The notes: a model not told the origin generated them from the sequence alone. A stretch of DNA of 11,450 bases from Stercoripulliclostridium_A sp964480195 (GCA_964480195.1 CAYZOJ010000051.1:1-11450), one strand, 5' to 3'. Positions 1-8,246 are shown, counted from the stretch's first letter. Numbers and translations are program-made.

Positions 1-3
1 GTT

Positions 4-999
4 TTAGTCCAAAAGTTTGCCGGCGGTGCTCTTTTTCAGGCGGTTGTAGAGCGCATAGTACGCGCTATCGTCGCCGAAATACTCGAGGACTATTGCAGTG
101 TACTCCTTTTCGGCTTCGCGCATTAAGGAAAACGCGTTACGCATACACTCTTCGGGGGTGTTGCCGAGTTGCATTTTTGCTATGTCTTCCGATATCTCCG
201 AAAGGAACGCGTCGCGCCCTATCACTACCGTGCCCGGGTGTTCTTTTGCATATTCTTCGGCTCCGCGCGGTGTTTTGGCGGATACGCACGGCACAACCGG
301 CGCGTAATGCTTATATTTCATCCCGGGAGCTTCGGCAATGACGACTTTACCTTTGTGGTTGACGACTTTTCCGAGTATCGGCGCAAGCATTTCGACGGTA
401 ACCGCACCAGGACGTAAAACTACCGGTACTTCCTTGGTTAAATCGAGTACCGTGCTCTCTATGCCGACGTCCGTCGCGCCTCCGTCCAGAATGACGGGGA
501 TTTTACCGTGCATATCTTCATACACGTGTTCGGCTTTTGTAGGGCTTATACGTCCGCTCGAATTTGCGGAAGGCGCAGCGATCGGACAACCCGAACGACG
601 AATGAGTTCTAACGCAAGTTTATTGTTTGGGATTCTGATACCGACTGTTTGGAGCCCTGCAGTCGTAGTTAGCGGTAATTCTTCAATCTTAGGTAAAATG
701 ATTGTGAGAGGTCCCGGCGAAAAGGTTTCCCATAGCTTATACGCGATTTCCGGAACGGTCGACGCAACTTTTTTGGCGTCATCCGGGCAAGAGATGTGGA
801 CTATAAGCGGGTTATCCTGAGGACGTCCCTTTGCCTTAAAAATATTAGTTACGGCGGTTGCGTTGAATGCGTCCGCTCCGAGTCCGTAAACGGTTTCCGT
901 CGGGAATGCCACAAGCCCGCCTTCACGTATTATTTTTGCGCTTTTATCGAGGAGCTCTTCACCCCCGACTTCTGTTATAAACTTGTCAACCGAGCACAT
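4..999 (-). CDS. sua5: Threonylcarbamoyl-AMP synthase, long (Sua5) form
   Basis: This cytoplasmic enzyme makes L-threonylcarbamoyl-AMP from threonine, bicarbonate and ATP, the first step of t6A37 modification of ANN-decoding tRNAs; TsaB/D/E (not in this window) finish the transfer. The YrdC fold occupies about residues 15-200, with PTETVYGLGADA at 33-44, KAKGRPQDNPL at 55-65, APSANSSGRISPT at 142-154, GIESTVLDL at 179-187 and RPGAV at 196-200. The linker motif APGMKYKHYAP at 224-234 and a C-terminal Sua5 domain (about 235-331) mark the long form, and 331 aa is normal for it. The ATG at 997-999 has AGGAG (reverse complement of 1006-1010) six bases upstream. The start lies 14 nt inside the 3' end of the upstream lipoprotein gene, so the two are probably cotranscribed and translationally coupled. 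The TAA stop is at 4-6, so the gene is complete. No key motif is missing. Confidence 0.96.
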   Translation of the reverse strand: MCSVDKFITEVGGEELLDKSAKIIREGGLVAFPTETVYGLGADAFNATAVTNIFKAKGRPQDNPLIVHISCPDDAKKVASTVPEIAYKLWETFSPGPLTIILPKIEELPLTTTAGLQTVGIRIPNNKLALELIRRSGCPIAAPSANSSGRISPTKAEHVYEDMHGKIPVILDGGATDVGIESTVLDLTKEVPVVLRPGAVTVEMLAPILGKVVNHKGKVVIAEAPGMKYKHYAPVVPCVSAKTPRGAEEYAKEHPGTVVIGRDAFLSEISEDIAKMQLGNTPEECMRNAFSLMREAEKEYTAIVLEYFGDDSAYYALYNRLKKSTAGKLLD

Positions 1000-2800
1000 A
1001 TATTACTCCTCTGCCGTCTTCTACCGTGGCGACATATGTCTTAAAAGTTTTGCCTTCCGAAAGAAGATAATCAGTGCAAGAAACGAGTTCGCACGTCGCG
1101 GGTATCAACTCCGTACCCGAATTGGCTTTGAGCCCGTAGTGTCCGTCCTCCGTGCGCGTAATGTATACGCCGTTGCACATTATGTAGCAATCGGGTATGG
1201 AAGTTACGCTTCCGTCCTTGCCTATGCGGAAAAACGCCTGAGATTTTATGTACGAGTAGTCATCAGCCCACTCGGCTATTTTGGATGCCGTCGCGTAACC
1301 GCCGAAGAAAGGCGAAATCGCATCGTACTCGAATTCCGTTATTCTCCTGCCGTCAACACCCGTCGCACCCATATAAACAAGCATACTGGACGTTCCCTTG
1401 CGTTCTTCGTACGATATAATTACTCCGTCGTGTATGAACGCGTTTTCGTAACCTCTGTCGCTTTCAAGAGGTATCAGCGTTACTCTGGAACCGTCATCGT
1501 AAGTGTGATATGCGACGTCGCGCAAAGGTAGTTTGAAGTTGGGATCTATGTTTTGAAGACCGCTTCCGTCCACGTAAACCACAGGTAAATTCAAGTTGCT
1601 TGCGGTAGACAAATTGCCGTCGGAATCGCATATTTGGAACGACGTTGCCCAGCTACGAACGTTCTCTGTATTGTAATAGTAATAATAGTAATAAACGAGC
1701 GAATAGCCGTCTTGTACTATCGCGCTTGTCGGAACCGACGGCAACAGATACGGCTGTACCCAGTTGGTTTTATCGGTATCGCTTTCGACGTTGATTGCGT
1801 TGACAATCGTGCGAACGTCGGAATCCGTATACTTATTGGAAACCATCGTTACGCGCTCCGCGTCGAACGTTTTTCCCGACTTCATAGATATGCGCACGCT
1901 CTTTATGAGAGTGTAATACGTCGTATTGTTCTGCATTAAGGGGATTTCGTAACCGTCATACTCGGTGTCGGTCGCGTAAGTCGTGCTGACGATGTACCAC
2001 TCGTTACCCATATAGTAAACCTGCGTGGTCATATACGACTCAACGTAAGATTCGTCGGTCAAAAGTCTGACGGTATGGGACTTTTCGAGATACCCGTTTC
2101 CGTTGATATTGTTTATATTGTAAAAATCGGCACTCGCGCTTTTAACAGCCGACAACCAGCCGTCGTTCAATTTGAAAGTCGTATTGTTATCGACGTTCGC
2201 GACTCTGCATACCTCCAAAAGTCTACCCGTGGAAGAGTAATCGTATATGGTCGCATAAGTGTAACCTGCGGACGTCAACGTGTCGATACTCTTATCTCCG
2301 AGAACGATTAAATATCTGTCATCGAGGAACGCCATTTGCTGTATGAGAGGAGCGTACGGCGCGGGAATAAATTCCGCAACACCGGCATTCGCGCCTCTGA
2401 AAGATACGACTCCGAGATAGTTCTCTTCCGAACCCTCTACCAGCATCGTGCCCAAAACTATGGCGTAGTCCCCTTTTATATCCACTACTCTCGTATAACT
2501 CGGCGTTATGTAATTTTCGGTAGTCGAGCAAAAACCGTAACGCACAAACGACGCGCCCGATTCCTCGTCTTTATACGAAAACATCGTAACGAAAACGTCG
2601 CTGTCGCCGTCGTAACTCGACACGGTTATTCCTTTGGGTAACGTCAACGTTGCAGTGGCAGTCGTGTATCCGTCGGTTGACGAAAAATTGCGAAATACGT
2701 CCGCAACGGTAATCTCCGACTTGTCGGAATCGTGCTTGCACCCGACGCACAACGCGACAAGCATTACAAGCACCAGTATTATCGCAAAAAACTTTTTCAT
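986..2800 (-). CDS. Putative lipoprotein with WG-repeat-like C-terminal region
   Basis: Predicted surface lipoprotein of 604 aa, function unknown. The N-terminus has two lysines, a hydrophobic stretch (about 4-20) and a lipobox ending VGC, with Cys21 as the lipidation site, so the mature chain should sit on the outer face of the membrane. The body is rich in Tyr, Thr, Ser and Asp, as in beta-rich (possibly propeller) proteins. It has an odd run of seven tyrosines encoded near 1676-1696. Two C-terminal stretches look like WG repeats: one with EFEYDAISPFFGGYATASK (about residues 490-510) and one with DGHYGLKANSGTELIP (about 552-567), matching the family pattern of YGL-x-G-x-IP followed by YD-x-I-x-F-x-G-x-A. 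The first gene of a unit with sua5, overlapping it by 14 nt (TGA at 986-988). There is no Shine-Dalgarno before the ATG; instead a -10 box ends six bases upstream, suggesting leaderless translation. No enzymatic motif is seen. The lipoprotein call is firm; the fold is inference. Confidence 0.88.
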   Translation of the reverse strand: MKKFFAIILVLVMLVALCVGCKHDSDKSEITVADVFRNFSSTDGYTTATATLTLPKGITVSSYDGDSDVFVTMFSYKDEESGASFVRYGFCSTTENYITPSYTRVVDIKGDYAIVLGTMLVEGSEENYLGVVSFRGANAGVAEFIPAPYAPLIQQMAFLDDRYLIVLGDKSIDTLTSAGYTYATIYDYSSTGRLLEVCRVANVDNNTTFKLNDGWLSAVKSASADFYNINNINGNGYLEKSHTVRLLTDESYVESYMTTQVYYMGNEWYIVSTTYATDTEYDGYEIPLMQNNTTYYTLIKSVRISMKSGKTFDAERVTMVSNKYTDSDVRTIVNAINVESDTDKTNWVQPYLLPSVPTSAIVQDGYSLVYYYYYYYNTENVRSWATSFQICDSDGNLSTASNLNLPVVYVDGSGLQNIDPNFKLPLRDVAYHTYDDGSRVTLIPLESDRGYENAFIHDGVIISYEERKGTSSMLVYMGATGVDGRRITEFEYDAISPFFGGYATASKIAEWADDYSYIKSQAFFRIGKDGSVTSIPDCYIMCNGVYITRTEDGHYGLKANSGTELIPATCELVSCTDYLLSEGKTFKTYVATVEDGRGVIYVLG

Positions 2801-2806
2801 ATCCGT

Positions 2807-2836
2807 ATTATATCACACGCGCGCGAAATTCGTCAA
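2807..2836 (-). promoter_or_regulatory. Sigma-A-type promoter abutting the 604-aa lipoprotein start
   Basis: Read on the minus strand, TTGACG (reverse complement of 2831-2836; 5 of 6 to TTGACA) is followed after 18 nt by a perfect TATAAT (2807-2812). Only ACGGAT separates the -10 box from the ATG at 2800, so transcription should begin at or within a base or two of the start codon. This predicts a leaderless mRNA. Confidence 0.7.
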
Positions 2837-2880
2837 TGTATATTAGGTGAACGTCCTGCATAACGGCAATTAAAGAGCAA

Positions 2881-2886
2881 TATATT
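2881..2886 (+). promoter_or_regulatory. Candidate -10 element just before the TspO-like gene
   Basis: TATATT lies seven bases upstream of the ATG at 2894, and no Shine-Dalgarno is present in the preceding 20 bases. No good -35 box is found at 16-19 nt. The spacing resembles that of the divergent lipoprotein promoter. AT-rich hexamers like this occur often by chance, so the call is weak. Confidence 0.25.
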
Positions 2887-2893
2887 TAACCGA

Positions 2894-3358
2894 ATGAAGA
2901 CTTATGTGCGTTTTATCGCGTTTACAATATCGCTCGGAATAGCCTTCGGAACGGCGTATCTCACACAAATGGCTTTGGACGTGCAAACCGATTGGTGGGC
3001 GTCTACCGTTACGGCGTGTAAGTACGTTCCTCCCGCAACGGTATTCAAATACGCCGTGCCGTGTCTGCGTGCGCTTACAATCGTCCTGCTGACGCCCTCT
3101 GTGGCGACGAGAAGACTACGTAACACCCTTCCTCTACTTGTCTCCCTCGGACTGCTCGACATAATCTGGTGCTACGTTTTTTCGGTCCTACGCCTTACCT
3201 ATCTCGCCATCGGAATATGCGTTATGCAACTTGCGATACTGTTCGTGCTGACTTCGTTTTACATTCGTAACTCAAAAATTCTATGGGCGGTAGTAATTCC
3301 CGTCGACGTCGCATACATATTCGCGACAGTCCTTAACGTCATTGTCTTAATTCCTTAA
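2894..3358 (+). CDS. Divergent TspO/MBR-family membrane protein
   Basis: A 154-aa, mostly hydrophobic protein with about five predicted membrane segments, the length and layout of TspO/MBR (tryptophan-rich sensory protein/translocator protein), a family that binds porphyrins and other hydrophobic ligands. The match is best in the C-terminal half: LLDIIWCYVFS (87-97) corresponds to the family LNxxWsxLFF motif, and PVDVAYIFATVLN (136-148) to PYxxWxxFAxxLN. In the N-terminal half WWAS (34-37) and KYVPPATVF (43-51) correspond to WYxxLxKPxWxPPxxVF. Several signature tryptophans are replaced: only W34, W35, W92 and W131 remain, and the usual VWTxLY becomes AVPCLRAL. It is divergent from the lipoprotein gene and convergent with the 1593-aa gene, ending in a shared terminator. 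No Shine-Dalgarno precedes the ATG. An alternative is an unrelated small membrane protein with chance similarity, which I consider less likely. Confidence 0.72.
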   Translation: MKTYVRFIAFTISLGIAFGTAYLTQMALDVQTDWWASTVTACKYVPPATVFKYAVPCLRALTIVLLTPSVATRRLRNTLPLLVSLGLLDIIWCYVFSVLRLTYLAIGICVMQLAILFVLTSFYIRNSKILWAVVIPVDVAYIFATVLNVIVLIP

Positions 3359-3361
3359 TAA

Positions 3362-3389
3362 AAAAGCAAACGCCGAAGCGTTTGCTTTT
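3362..3389. terminator. Bidirectional intrinsic terminator between convergent genes
   Basis: A perfect 12-bp inverted repeat (3362-3373 with 3378-3389, core GCAAACGC/GCGTTTGC) with a 4-nt loop lies between the tspO-like stop (3358) and the stop of the 1593-aa gene (3410). A-rich and T-rich flanks give a U tract on both strands. Read on the minus strand the loop is UUCG closed by C-G, the hyperstable tetraloop, so it should serve the large gene especially well. Confidence 0.93.
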
Positions 3390-3409
3390 ATCTTGTCTGT
3401 CCTTTCGGA

Positions 3410-6400
3410 TTAGTCGTCGTAATCGGAAGAGGAAATATCCTTCTTGCGATCCTTGCCTCTTTGCTTGTCGGTAGCTTTCTTCGCTTCGAGGTCTGCGGGC
3501 ATCTTGCTCTCGACTTTGACCTTGCGGAGTTTCTTATCGACTTTGCCTTTGAGCTTGCGGTACAAGAGAACTACTATAACCGCGATGAGGATTACGCCTA
3601 TTACTACGGAGGAGAGTATCAACCATACTTGGGAGTTGATTGTCTTGTCGCCGTCGTCATCGTTGTCATCATCGTCGTCATCGTCGTCTACGGGGTTTTC
3701 AACTTCGGCTTCGCTTACGTAAGACGCGTACTTGCCGGTGAGCTCAGTATTGGCTTCGGTTGATTCTTTATCTGCGGTGAAGTCGTCCTCGTCGAGTTTT
3801 TGAACGGATACGTCGTCTATTGCGAGGATACCGGTCATATAGTTTTCGACCTTGTCGGCGTCTTCCTTGGCGTCATAAGAGCCGAGATAGAATCCGAGAT
3901 ATGCGGTTACGGAAGAAGTGGTTTCGTTCGCATAGTAGAAGGTGTACTCTACCATCGTGTCGGACGGAGCAATCGAAATGCTTTCCCACTTGTTTGCGGA
4001 GCTGTCATAAATGAATCTGAATTCCGCGTTCTTGGATGCAGGCGAGAGAAGCTTTGCTTTGAAGGTGATCTTGTAGTACGAGGTCGCCGACATCGTCATG
4101 CTGTTCGACTTGTAGAATTGAGCGGACGGACGAGTGATGTTAGCCATCATCAAGTAGTTGTTTCCGCTTACGTCGTTGCCTTTAAGGAAGCTGTTGAGTT
4201 TTGCCTCGTCGTACGTATCCGCGATAGCGTGTCCTACCGTGCTTGCATATTCTTTGTCAAGCATATGCGTTACGAGCTCGCTAAAGTCGTTCTTGATGCT
4301 GTATACGCCGTATACGTGGTTCGGGTGCTCGTTATCGGATACGTCGCCCTCGGTGTTGTAAACGGCAGTTTGGGTATCGTGGGAGTATGCGCCTACGGTG
4401 TTGCCGAGTAACGTTTGAGCGAGTTCGTCGTCATCGTCGGTCGTCTTTACGGTGAAGCTGTCGAACGAGTCGATATGGTAGTCAACGGTCGTGAAACGGT
4501 ATTCGTTATTGTAGAAAGAGCCGGTTACGTCTTGCTTATCTTTGAGGTTGAGTGCGCCGGTTACCAAATTGCCTTCGGGGTCTTTAATCAAGAGCTCGTT
4601 GTAAGCGTCTTCGTCGGTAAGCTTGGTGAGCATTACGTCGTCGAAGTATACCGTTCCCTTACTCAAACCGCTCGAAACCTTGGTCGCGTTTTCGTCGGCG
4701 CTTATAGCGGTGGTGTTGTTAGCGTACTTATTGCCGAGGTAGAGTTCGAGGGTGAGGCTTGCCGAGGACATATTGGTTACGATATAGATATCGTATCTTA
4801 CCCATTTGCCTTCGGTGTCTATTTGGGTATAACCTACGTATTCGCCTTGGTCGAGGTCTTCTTCGGTAACCTTGAGGATCTTGGAAGAGTTCTTGAGGGT
4901 TACGGACGCTTTTGCACCGTCAACGGTCTTGACCCATACGCTAAGTCTGTAATAAGAGTTCGCGGAAAGGCTTGCGGAGCTCGAATTGGTGTAGCCTACG
5001 TAAGTGGGATACGCCGAAGAGATCATAAGAACGTTGGGAGATGCGGGGGACGTATAGGTGATGTTATCGGCTTCGGTGGGATAAATGTCGTCTTTATTGT
5101 TCTTTCCGCCGTAAGTGGTTACGTCGATAACACCCGTCTTAACGCTGTCGAGAGCGTTTTCGACTGCGTTGTCGGCAATGTAATTTTCTTTCGCGCCGGT
5201 GGGCGTATCGGAAATCTTTTTACCGCTACTGAGATCGGATACGTAAAGAGTTTCGCCGTCTACAACCGCACGTACATAGTAGTTTTCGGTGGTGTAAGGA
5301 GCGTATTTATAGGTTCTTACGCCGTCCTTTTCTTCATAAGCGGAAGCGTCGTTCGCTTCGATAATCTTAACGAGCTTCTTGTTCTCGGTCTTGTTTTCCG
5401 CGTTGACCACTACTTTATCCGAATATATATAGTAATGGGTTACTTCGTTTGCAACGTGCGTCCAAGTGATGTTCGCACCGCTCTTGCTAAGAGTGGGAGC
5501 GGTAAGCGCGTATGCTACGGAAGACGCGGTCCAGCCGGTGGGCTTCGCAACGCCGACCATATCGCCGTTGTCGGCGAATACTTTGTCGTCGTCTTCGTCA
5601 ACGTCGAAGTTGTCGTCGCTGATGTTTGCGAAATCGCTGTTGGTGATACTGCTGTCGGAAGAAGACGAAGAAGCAAGGTTGATGCTCTTGAGGTAATCTC
5701 CGGAAGCGTTCTTATATTCGGTATAGCTTATCTCCGACCAAGTGAGAGCGGTTAAGAGTACCGCGCCCTTAGCGTGGCTTGCGGGAGTATAGATGTCGCC
5801 CGAACCGAATTCGACTACGAGATACATCGAGTCTGCTTCTTTGCCGTTTGCTCTGAATACGAACGAAACTTCGGTCCACTCCGTGAACGCGAGAGAACTT
5901 TGCGTCGCGGAAGAATTGATGAGAGCGTCGGTTTCTTTATCGTATACGCTGATTTTGAAGGTCGAACCGCTCTTGAGATTTTGGGTGTTTACCCACATCG
6001 AAAGTCTGTAGAAACGGTTTATCTTGGTCTTTAAGACGGTAGCGTCGTCAGCGGGTTTGAAGGTGAGCTTGGAAGCGGTGTATTCCGCGTGGTTGAGCAT
6101 TACGTAGTCGAACGTGTGTGCGTTTACGCCGAACGCGTCGGGAGCGGTTATTCCGTTCAATGCGGAGATAGCCCCTACCGTGCTCCAATCCAATTTACCG
6201 CTTACTATGCCTGCATAAAGGTTGCTGTCGCCGGCGTTCATATCGACGTGAGTCTTGTTGTCTACCAAGGAGTAAGTCCAACCGGAAGTCGCGTCGGTCG
6301 TGAGAGCGGTGAACGCGTCGGTGTTGCCGTTAAGACCGAAACCGAGATATGCGTCTTCGGTTACTTCGTCCCAACGACTGATTTCGCCTGCGTATGCTCC

Positions 6401-8191
6401 GTTGAGAGCTTCTTCGGACTCAAACTCTTCGATACTGATGTTATCGAATATGCAACCGCCGGGTACCAATGTATCCGAACCCCATTCGCCTTCGCCGTAC
6501 CACATTTCGAGTTTTACGGTTCTGTCCGCGAGTTGGTTACCTTGTACCTTGATGGTTACTTTTTGCCATACGCCCAAACTTCCGTCTGTAGTGGCTTCGG
6601 GGTTTTTATCGGTGGTAGTTCCGCTAAGACGTAAAGTCGCCTTTGCTTCGGTGTACGCAAGATATGCGTCTCTTTCCGCTACTTTCTCGTTGTATTCAGC
6701 GAGTTTGGTATCGTAATCGGCGGCGGTAGCGTCGGTCGGCTCGGTACCGACATAAGAATCCCAATCTCTTTCGGGAATCCAGACGTATACCCACGCGCTT
6801 ATCGCGTAGTATTTGCTCTTTTCGATAAGGATGTTGTTAGAGGACGTAAAGCCCGCACCGCTTATCGCATAGTTGCTGTGGTAGATGAGTAATGCGTTGG
6901 TGTCCGCGGGGTTATCTTGACGACTGAATTTATAAGCGCCGTTCTCGTATGTAATTCCCAAGCTACCGGCGTCGGGAGCGTGGAAACCGGAGTAAAGACG
7001 ATTGTATGAGTCAGCATAGTTATCGGTCTTTTCGCCGTCAGTCTTGACGTAATAGAGTTTGGATAAATCGAATATACCTGCGGGAGAGGTCGTATCGGTA
7101 TAGGACGGGAAATCGGAGGTGTCTTCGATATCGTCTTTACCGACGTTGACGGTGTATCCCGTCGCTCCGCTCTGCTTTGCGCCTACAAAATACTTGGAGG
7201 TAGATCCCGTCGCGATACCCGCGCCGTATACGAAGTTACGGTTATCGTATTCGCAACTTACTACAGTCGTGCGATTGTTGAGTACGCTCAATACCTTTTG
7301 GGTGTCGGCTACGCGAGAAGTTTCGTTTGCACCGGTGATTGCGTTGTATTGGGCTACGAGAGCGTTGTCGTAATCTTCCGCCTTGACGGTTTCGAGAACG
7401 ACGTTATCGAACATCGCGGTACCCTTTACGTTATACGGGCTGTCGACGTCTGCAGAGGATCCATCTTTATATTTGGAGGGTCCGTAACCGAGCCAGAGTT
7501 GTACGTATATGTCTTTGGTCTTGAGGTCGCCCGCTTCGATGTAGAAAGTGTAGGTCTGCCACTCAGAATTCGTGTTTATCGAAAGCACTCTCGCAACGGT
7601 TGCGGAACTTGCGGAATATCCCTCGGATACGATTATCGAAGCACCGCGCTCTGCGGTATCGGTATCGTCTTCGTCGAATATGAGGTCGGTCCATACGTCT
7701 ACCGTGAGTTTATAGTACTTGCCTTTGCTCAAGGTAGTCTTGCTCGAATAGTAGTATGCGGAACCGTAAGTTTCGTTACCCAACATCGAAATCACGAGAG
7801 CGTTGGTATCTTTGTACGCACCCTCTTCGTCCTTGGACGTTCCGGGGGCAATGCCCGGATATGCGAGATCCGAATTGATCGTGCCTTTGTTGCTGTTGAA
7901 AGTTTCTTGCGAAAGGTCGATGGCGCCCGTTACGAGTCCGGTTGCCGACTTGGACCATGCGCCTGCGGTAAGCGTCCAGCTCGTAGCCGTCTTTACGTAC
8001 GCGGAGCCCGATGTGTTAGAGAACTTACCGTTTGCAAGAAGCAAATTTTCCGTTACGGTTTCCGTCGTGCCGTTGTCCGTGTTATCGTCGTCACCGCTAT
8101 CGGGAGGCGTGCACGCGACTACGGAAATTACCATTGCCATAAGCAACAGTGCCGTAAGTAAAAAGATGAGAAGTTTTTTTGAGTGTTTCAT
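3410..8191 (-). CDS. Giant lipoprotein with five jelly-roll modules and C-terminal membrane anchor
   Basis: A 1593-aa surface protein of unknown function, probably adhesion or glycan binding. N-terminus: lysines, a hydrophobic core and lipobox VVAC (Cys27). About five related modules follow at roughly 128-272, 430-595, 690-828, 1052-1197 and 1345-1470. Each has a Tyr-Tyr-x-Leu/Ile-Ser-x-Trp-Val-like strand (for example NSYYRLSVWVKT), a later W-x-x-(Y/V)-x-(F/I) strand, and most close with (F/I)DD/N(V/I); this is the style of CBM/galactose-binding jelly rolls. An FN3-like segment lies at about 885-992. The C-terminus has a Pro and poly-Asp linker (about 1500-1515), one membrane helix (about 1518-1542) and a Lys/Arg-rich tail that should be cytosolic. 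I start at the ATG at 8189-8191 because AGGTGG (8197-8202) sits five bases upstream; an in-frame GTG at 8198-8200 lies inside that site. No catalytic motif was recognised. Reading frame and topology are firm; the module assignment is by eye. Confidence 0.9.
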   Translation of the reverse strand: MKHSKKLLIFLLTALLLMAMVISVVACTPPDSGDDDNTDNGTTETVTENLLLANGKFSNTSGSAYVKTATSWTLTAGAWSKSATGLVTGAIDLSQETFNSNKGTINSDLAYPGIAPGTSKDEEGAYKDTNALVISMLGNETYGSAYYYSSKTTLSKGKYYKLTVDVWTDLIFDEDDTDTAERGASIIVSEGYSASSATVARVLSINTNSEWQTYTFYIEAGDLKTKDIYVQLWLGYGPSKYKDGSSADVDSPYNVKGTAMFDNVVLETVKAEDYDNALVAQYNAITGANETSRVADTQKVLSVLNNRTTVVSCEYDNRNFVYGAGIATGSTSKYFVGAKQSGATGYTVNVGKDDIEDTSDFPSYTDTTSPAGIFDLSKLYYVKTDGEKTDNYADSYNRLYSGFHAPDAGSLGITYENGAYKFSRQDNPADTNALLIYHSNYAISGAGFTSSNNILIEKSKYYAISAWVYVWIPERDWDSYVGTEPTDATAADYDTKLAEYNEKVAERDAYLAYTEAKATLRLSGTTTDKNPEATTDGSLGVWQKVTIKVQGNQLADRTVKLEMWYGEGEWGSDTLVPGGCIFDNISIEEFESEEALNGAYAGEISRWDEVTEDAYLGFGLNGNTDAFTALTTDATSGWTYSLVDNKTHVDMNAGDSNLYAGIVSGKLDWSTVGAISALNGITAPDAFGVNAHTFDYVMLNHAEYTASKLTFKPADDATVLKTKINRFYRLSMWVNTQNLKSGSTFKISVYDKETDALINSSATQSSLAFTEWTEVSFVFRANGKEADSMYLVVEFGSGDIYTPASHAKGAVLLTALTWSEISYTEYKNASGDYLKSINLASSSSSDSSITNSDFANISDDNFDVDEDDDKVFADNGDMVGVAKPTGWTASSVAYALTAPTLSKSGANITWTHVANEVTHYYIYSDKVVVNAENKTENKKLVKIIEANDASAYEEKDGVRTYKYAPYTTENYYVRAVVDGETLYVSDLSSGKKISDTPTGAKENYIADNAVENALDSVKTGVIDVTTYGGKNNKDDIYPTEADNITYTSPASPNVLMISSAYPTYVGYTNSSSASLSANSYYRLSVWVKTVDGAKASVTLKNSSKILKVTEEDLDQGEYVGYTQIDTEGKWVRYDIYIVTNMSSASLTLELYLGNKYANNTTAISADENATKVSSGLSKGTVYFDDVMLTKLTDEDAYNELLIKDPEGNLVTGALNLKDKQDVTGSFYNNEYRFTTVDYHIDSFDSFTVKTTDDDDELAQTLLGNTVGAYSHDTQTAVYNTEGDVSDNEHPNHVYGVYSIKNDFSELVTHMLDKEYASTVGHAIADTYDEAKLNSFLKGNDVSGNNYLMMANITRPSAQFYKSNSMTMSATSYYKITFKAKLLSPASKNAEFRFIYDSSANKWESISIAPSDTMVEYTFYYANETTSSVTAYLGFYLGSYDAKEDADKVENYMTGILAIDDVSVQKLDEDDFTADKESTEANTELTGKYASYVSEAEVENPVDDDDDDDDNDDDGDKTINSQVWLILSSVVIGVILIAVIVVLLYRKLKGKVDKKLRKVKVESKMPADLEAKKATDKQRGKDRKKDISSSDYDD
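3647..3688 (-). repeat. GAY-codon tract encoding a poly-Asp linker
   Basis: Fourteen codons, nearly all GAC or GAT, encode eight aspartates, Asn, three aspartates, Gly and Asp, just outside the C-terminal membrane helix of the 1593-aa protein. The trinucleotide tract keeps frame if its length changes. It is probably a charged spacer. Confidence 0.85.
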
Positions 8192-8246
8192 TACTACCAC
8201 CTATATAAATATAGTCACCTGCCGACTTTACACGGCAAGTAATAAA

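Noticed and set aside
4415..5755. Long open frame (446 codons) on the plus strand, opposite the 1593-aa gene
   Set aside because: It is antisense to a gene with clear signal peptide, modules and ribosome site, has no recognisable domain, and is explained by the codon bias of the real strand. The same applies to 7298-8161 and 3800-4411.
8198..8200. GTG as start of the 1593-aa protein
   Set aside because: It lies inside the AGGTGG ribosome binding site; the ATG three codons later has proper spacing and begins the signal peptide.
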